Shown here: positions 59,601 to 64,000 of the stretch, one piece after another
Layout of the letters: every line of letters starts with the position of its first letter
Position numbering within the stretch: position 1 is the stretch's first letter
Origin: Rotaria sordida
Lineage: Eukaryota; Rotifera; Eurotatoria; Philodinida; Philodinidae
Length of the DNA: 64,000 bases
Assembly (NCBI GenBank): GCA_905250125.1
Contig: CAJNOL010001251.1
Span: 1 to 64,000, forward strand
Direction: 5' to 3'
Position numbers and translations under genes: made by a program
Notes under the pieces: generated by a model
What the model was told of the DNA's origin: nothing
Seen by the model: the letters and a program-made list of their open reading frames with translations, nothing else
The model's database searches: none

Positions 59601-60999
59601 TGCATCAGATTCATCATTATAATTCAGAATAATTCTCAGTGTTTGCTTTTCTTGTACTTCGACATGGGCGTACTTTCGAATTAAAAAATTCGATTTATAT
59701 AAATTATTTCTTTTGCTTTTTGGCGATTCAATATGGGTGTACATTTCGATTTACAATTTTGATTAATAGATGGCATAGAATTTTTTTTTTCTTTTGCTTT
59801 TATGCTCTCGGAACATGAAAGTAGATTTTTTTGAATTTTTTCATTTATATTCAAATTCGAATTAGGCATCTATTCTGATTATGAGGGTACTAATTTGATT
59901 TTAATCTGTTCAATCGATTGCGAAAGTATTGGTGAATATCAGTACAGTCTATAGAAAATCAAATGATTTGTACTGATACAAGGCATTTTGGTCGAAGTAA
60001 TAATTGCTAGTATAACTATGTTAGATAAAAGTGTCATGTAATCTTTATTAGAATGGAAGTTCTAGAATAAGTATGATATACATGATTGTGAAGAATATAT
60101 GTGCTTTTTCCAAAACATAATTTAGATAAAATAATTCGATGAATTTGGTTTTATTCAATCATAAGTTCAACTAAAACAATAATCCTGTTTAATCGATTTT
60201 CAAAAAGTGGTAATGAAATGACACTGGTTATTTTCGTAAGTCGAAGGCACACATGATATGAGTATAACCTGTGATGATACAAATTGCAAAAGTGTTTTAT
60301 ATACGCAGATGTATTGTATAGAAAAAGTGAAATAATGCATACAATTGATTAGTATTGATTAAAATATTTTAATTAATCTCAATCGCCTTTTCTAGTTTTT
60401 AATCGATTACTGATGTAGTTGCACCATCTCAATTTGAAATAATTCATATACCAATTCCAACTTTAATTTAGTTGCCAGAATTTAACTTGGTGACACATTC
60501 ATGATTTCTAAACACGAGCAATTATAAAAGTTCATAAAAAATTAGAGTTTCGCGTTCGAATAGTGAGAAAAGTGACTATATTCGATGTATATGATTGTAA
60601 TCGATTAAAAAGTAAGAGGAGATTGAAGCAGATTAACAGGTAGCATAGAATAAGAGCAGATAATTTTCATGTAAAAAAACAGAAAAAATCTGATTTTAAT
60701 AAATTTTTTGTCATTTTTTGCACGAGAAAGGTCTCTATTTGTAACTTTTCTTGCCGTTTACAAACCCGTACAACAGTATAAAAAATTGATCAAAATCGGG
60801 CTGAAGTCAATTATATGAGAATTTTCATCATAACTATTGTGGAACAAAATCCAAATTATTATCGATTTTAATTTGAATTTTAGTGCAGAATAATCGGGTT
60901 ATTGTTGCCGATTAAGTTCATAGGATTTCGAAATTTTAATCGATTTTAATCATTAGAAGTTTTTACCGGGCTGAGATTGTGACTACATTGTAGTATAAC
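59601..60999. other. Gene-free spacer rich in TTAATCGATT-like words
   Basis: 1.4 kb. ATCGATT / AATCGATT recurs many times (59917, 60195, 60405, 60600, 60930) in otherwise AT-rich DNA. No defined repeat ends or genes were seen. Confidence 0.35.
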
Positions 61000-61400
61000 T
61001 TCTCATAATCAGATGATTGCAACGTCTAGCTCTCATTCAATCAAAATTTTTTAAGTCGGCAGTTCAGCCAATCAGATAATTCCGCAATTTTAGTCAAGCC
61101 AATCAACGTTTTGCAAATCGAAAATTCAACCAATCGTAGGTTTTAGTCATTAAGCTCTTATCTAATTAGGTTTTTCGATACCGACAATTCAGCTACTCAG
61201 ATGTTTTCGCTATCTAGGTCTCATTCAATCAGGTTTTTCGAGGCTGGAAGCCAAGCCAATGGGACATTTTTACTATTTAATTATCATTCAATCATATTGG
61301 TCAAGGATGGGTACAGAGCTAATCGGAGGCCTTTATTATCTAGTTCTCGTTTAATCGAAACTTCTATGGTAGAGGTTCGAGGGAATAGGATTATGTTTAA
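61000..61400. repeat. Degenerate tandem array, ~63-bp unit
   Basis: Blocks CTCTCATTCAATCA, TTTTTCGA and ATTCAGCCAATCAGA recur at ~63-bp steps (61029, 61153, 61218, 61280, 61346). About six copies, strongly diverged. The + frame from 61201 is open only by chance. Confidence 0.6.
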
Positions 61401-61989
61401 GCTGAGATTCTACGTAATTAGGCATTTCAGAGCTCAGTTGCTAGGAAATCACGGTTTGGGTAGCTATGCTTCTGGTTAATGAGTTCCTTTCTGTTTAGAG
61501 TTCCGGCGAATCTGACTCTATTGGTTCCAATGTAGCATATATAGTTTTATTGACGACATTGCCACTTAAGAAAATATATTCTGCTGTTAGATTTTTTTCT
61601 AAAGTTGAATAAGAAGACGGTGATATTGATGTGTTCGGTTTTTTTATTGTTCTTGGCGTTCGAGCGTTATTTAGTATAGTTGCAGTGGCGTAAAGAATAT
61701 CTTCATTATTCATTAATTTTATTGTACAGCTTTGATACAACTTTTTAAATATCTGTGCGACGTTACGCAAGAACGATATAGTAGTTCAATGACGAGCTGA
61801 CTGTGGTGACCCATACAATCGTCCATTATCAACTTTTAGATGATATTATGAAAATTATGAAAGAAGTTATCATTATCAAAAGGTACGATAAATTGACAGT
61901 ATTTACTTGAAATAATACTACATGTATCTAGGTTTCTGAGTATACGCCACAGACCGAAATTGACTACTAGTATGAAACTGAGAAAAGTG

Positions 61990-63342
61990 TTTAAAAGTAT
62001 CCACCAACGATAAAATGATTGCACTTCGTATTTTTGATCTAAACTATAGAATTTATAATCAAAAAAAGTTTTCTTGGATATATATGAATAATACAAGTGT
62101 AGACATTTATAATACAAATAAAAATTTAATATAAAGATACAAAGTGTTGATATACTGTTTGACTTTTTTAATATACTGTTGAACGATATTTATAACGATA
62201 GGTCACCGTATATTCATTTTTATTTATTTTGAGTTTTTATTCCTATTTCGTTGTTCGATAATTATGTTTAAAATATATTCGCTGAGTGAAGAACACTGCT
62301 GGTATTTTTTATCAGTGGATGGGGAAAAAGGTTCTCTAAATATCTTACAAACAACATGTTCCCTCAACCGTCATGTTACTACGGTACGTCGTACTAATAA
62401 TTATCATTTCCGTTATGGTAATGTAAGTTCTGGACATAGTCCTAGTCGTCGACCTGCACTTGATTCAACACAAATTAAACAACTCGATCGAATCATACAC
62501 AAAATCGATTGGCTACTGCCGCTGAATTACTATCACTCACACACTTCAATACTACCGAACATACCATACAACGTTATCGTCTTTCTCTTGGCTATCGGCC
62601 ACGTAAATCTCCTATTAAAATCAAGAACAATAATATGAACGAAGAAAACTGATGCTGATTTGCTGCATTACATCATCATGCTAACATTAAGAAATATATA
62701 TTTGAAGAAGAATGTTATATCAGTTTACGAATTATACAATAGATTGTTCAGTGTAGACAAGAAGAGCCAACAACCAAGAAAGAAAATTCTTCTTTACGGG
62801 TCCATGTTAATTTAATTGGTTTCATTTGGTGAAATGGTTATGTGTTCCGTTGATTTGATATATGGTTAAAAAGGGATACATATGTTGATACAGTAAATGA
62901 AGCTTTATCTGCAAATATATGAATATTGAATGGATTCTCATTTGTTTCCGACGGCGTCAGATGGCATAGAAGTGCTCAATTCAAACAAAGATGTAAACAG
63001 TAGAAATATTGAGTTATGTGAATGGCCAGATCACAGTTCTGATTTGAACGCAATTGAGCTGGCCTGGAATATTATCAAACAGAAAATTAAAGACAAGAAT
63101 TCAAAGTCACAACGTAAACTAGAGAATACAGTCGATGAAGCTTGCAATGAACTATTATTAAATGTTGTTCAAAAATTTATTAAAAAAACTCAAACAATAT
63201 GTCAACACTTTCTATGTTCGTATTATAAACGTCTACACTTGTACTATTCATATATATCCAAAAAAACTTCTTTTGATTATAAATTCTGTATTTTAGATCC
63301 AAAATACGAAGTGCAACCATTTTGTCGTTGATGGTAAGCTTT
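61990..63342 (+). mobile_element. Tc1-like transposon with ~165-bp inverted repeats
   Basis: Left arm 61990-62155 and right arm ~63180-63342 are reverse complements. Shared blocks: AAAATGATTGCACTTCGTAT, AACTTCTTTTGATTATAAAT, TATATATCC and CTACACTTGTA. The ~1.35-kb size fits a complete Tc1-type element. The arms code for matching peptides on opposite strands (LHLYYSYISKKT), a by-product of the inverted repeat. Confidence 0.85.
62264..63215 (+). pseudogene. Tc1-like transposase, frameshifted
   Basis: Broken frames read the helix-turn-helix part (GHSPSRRPALDSTQIKQLDR; NTTERTIQRYRLSLGYRPRK), FAALHHHANIKKY, RVHVNLIGFIWWNGY, GFSFVSDGVRWHRSAQ (QDGARPH-like, second acidic residue) and WPDHSSDLNAIELAWNIIKQK (SPDLNPIENLW-like, final Glu). 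At least four frameshifts or stops make it inactive. Confidence 0.8.
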
Positions 63343-63895
63343 CGAAACATATCTATTGACTGTAGGTAGAAAATAATTTGTTTCGAAAAAGTTGAATTTT
63401 TTCAAAATTATCGATTTTGTAGGTCCGTTATTTCAATGACGGAGCAATGAAAAAAAAATTCTTTTTACCATTCGATAAATCGTGAAGTTCTACAAATGGC
63501 TATTTCCGTAGCCAATGGGAAGGAGAATTAAAAGGATTAATAATTCGAAATCAAGACAGAATTTTTGAATAGTATTTAATTGGAAATATATCTGCAAAGT
63601 CATTTCTCATCTGACTTAAAATACGTATTTTATATTATAAAAAAAATAGATGTAGGTATACAAAGATAGTTACCTTGTCATTGTGCAATGGTTTTCTACT
63701 TTCATTTTGCAAATATAAAGATGAGTCATTGTTTATTTTCTATTCTGTGCCGAATGACTGTCGTCTAGCATCCGAACTTGGTTTTTTATTCTTAAGGAAG
63801 GAAAAAAGAAAAAAAACCCTATTGCATAAGTTCTACTTCCTTTAGATATAAAAGATTCTTCAACTTATTAGTCATTATTTTGCATTTGATCGGCA
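63343..63895. other. Spacer to the right-edge candidate gene
   Basis: About 550 bp, AT-rich. Ends with TATAAAAG at 63847-63854, a good TATA match 42-49 bp before the ATG at 63896. Confidence 0.4.
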
Positions 63896-63954
63896 ATGAG
63901 TCTGCCGTTTAAATCACAAAATACAAAGGCTGCTGCTACCAAACGAATCATACG
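63896..63954 (+). CDS. Possible first exon of a gene leaving the window
   Basis: ATG at 63896 opens MSLPFKSQNTKAAATKRIIR and meets a donor-like GTATGC at 63955. Without splicing it stops a few codons later. It follows a TATAAAAG box. Too short to assign; it may be chance. Confidence 0.35.
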
Positions 63955-64000
63955 GTATGCAGATAAATGAAAGAATGTGCTAATGATAAGAATGACAACT

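Noticed and set aside
61201..61770. ORFs of about 90 codons on both strands
   Set aside because: The plus ORF lies in a degenerate ~63-bp tandem array. The minus ORF has no recognised motif, signal or exon structure.
1..64000. Bacterial-type features (operons with ribosome sites, CRISPR arrays, phage genes) and tRNA/rRNA genes
   Set aside because: Genes are intron-rich and eukaryotic. No direct-repeat/spacer array, tRNA B-box/cloverleaf or rRNA sequence was noticed on reading; a tRNA scan was not run.
1..64000. Horizontally acquired bacterial or fungal genes, common in bdelloids
   Set aside because: Every recognised gene is a normal animal family with introns. No foreign-looking intronless enzyme gene was seen; the intronless tetraspanin is a metazoan family.

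Overview
The window is nuclear DNA of a small metazoan, most likely a bdelloid rotifer (Rotaria-like). The reasons are the strong AT richness, compact genes with many 40-80 nt GT-AG introns ending in T-rich tracts, arginine codons mostly CGT/CGA, many same-strand genes packed 130-600 bp apart with a splice acceptor just before the ATG, and many short inverted-repeat DNA transposons. The species is an inference. No rRNA, tRNA, CRISPR, phage or bacterial features were seen.

Layout. 1-738 (+): 3' end of a tail-anchored coiled-coil gene whose coding exon is split by a hAT-type MITE (62-436), which itself holds a smaller hAT-like insertion (201-309); both have 8-bp target duplications. 1420-25034 (-): five genes in a row, transcribed RSBN1-like -> SETDB1 -> MED6 -> FDXR -> MALSU1, 164-601 bp apart. 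Three act on chromatin or transcription (a predicted JmjC demethylase, an H3K9 methyltransferase, a Mediator subunit) and two in mitochondria (adrenodoxin reductase, ribosome assembly). 27534-28283 (+): a membrane protein with a C-terminal chromodomain-like segment. 28284-30374: palindromic elements. 30375-37419 (-): three genes 127-135 bp apart, an F-box-like protein -> tetraspanin -> SLU7; the large intron of the first holds a decayed DDE transposon. 37420-42558: gene-free and repeat-rich, with a near-perfect 600-bp fold-back and a mariner relic. 42559-54132 (+): an ankyrin/IQ protein in 14 exons, a low-complexity protein with repeated KAP motifs, and a Shaw-type voltage-gated K+ channel. 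54133-64000: mostly non-coding, with a 93-bp tandem array, a small secreted peptide gene (-), a palindromic minisatellite, a 21-bp and a ~63-bp tandem array, a dead Tc1-like transposon, and a possible gene start at the right edge.

Exon structures were derived by hand from splice signals, reading frame and remembered family patterns. Every multi-exon model given closes to a whole number of codons without internal stops. The organisation (tight same-strand runs, AG acceptors 0-25 nt before ATGs) suggests spliced-leader trans-splicing and operon-like transcription, both known in bdelloids. DNA transposons and MITEs sit mostly in introns and intergenic DNA; the one clear exonic hit is at the left edge.
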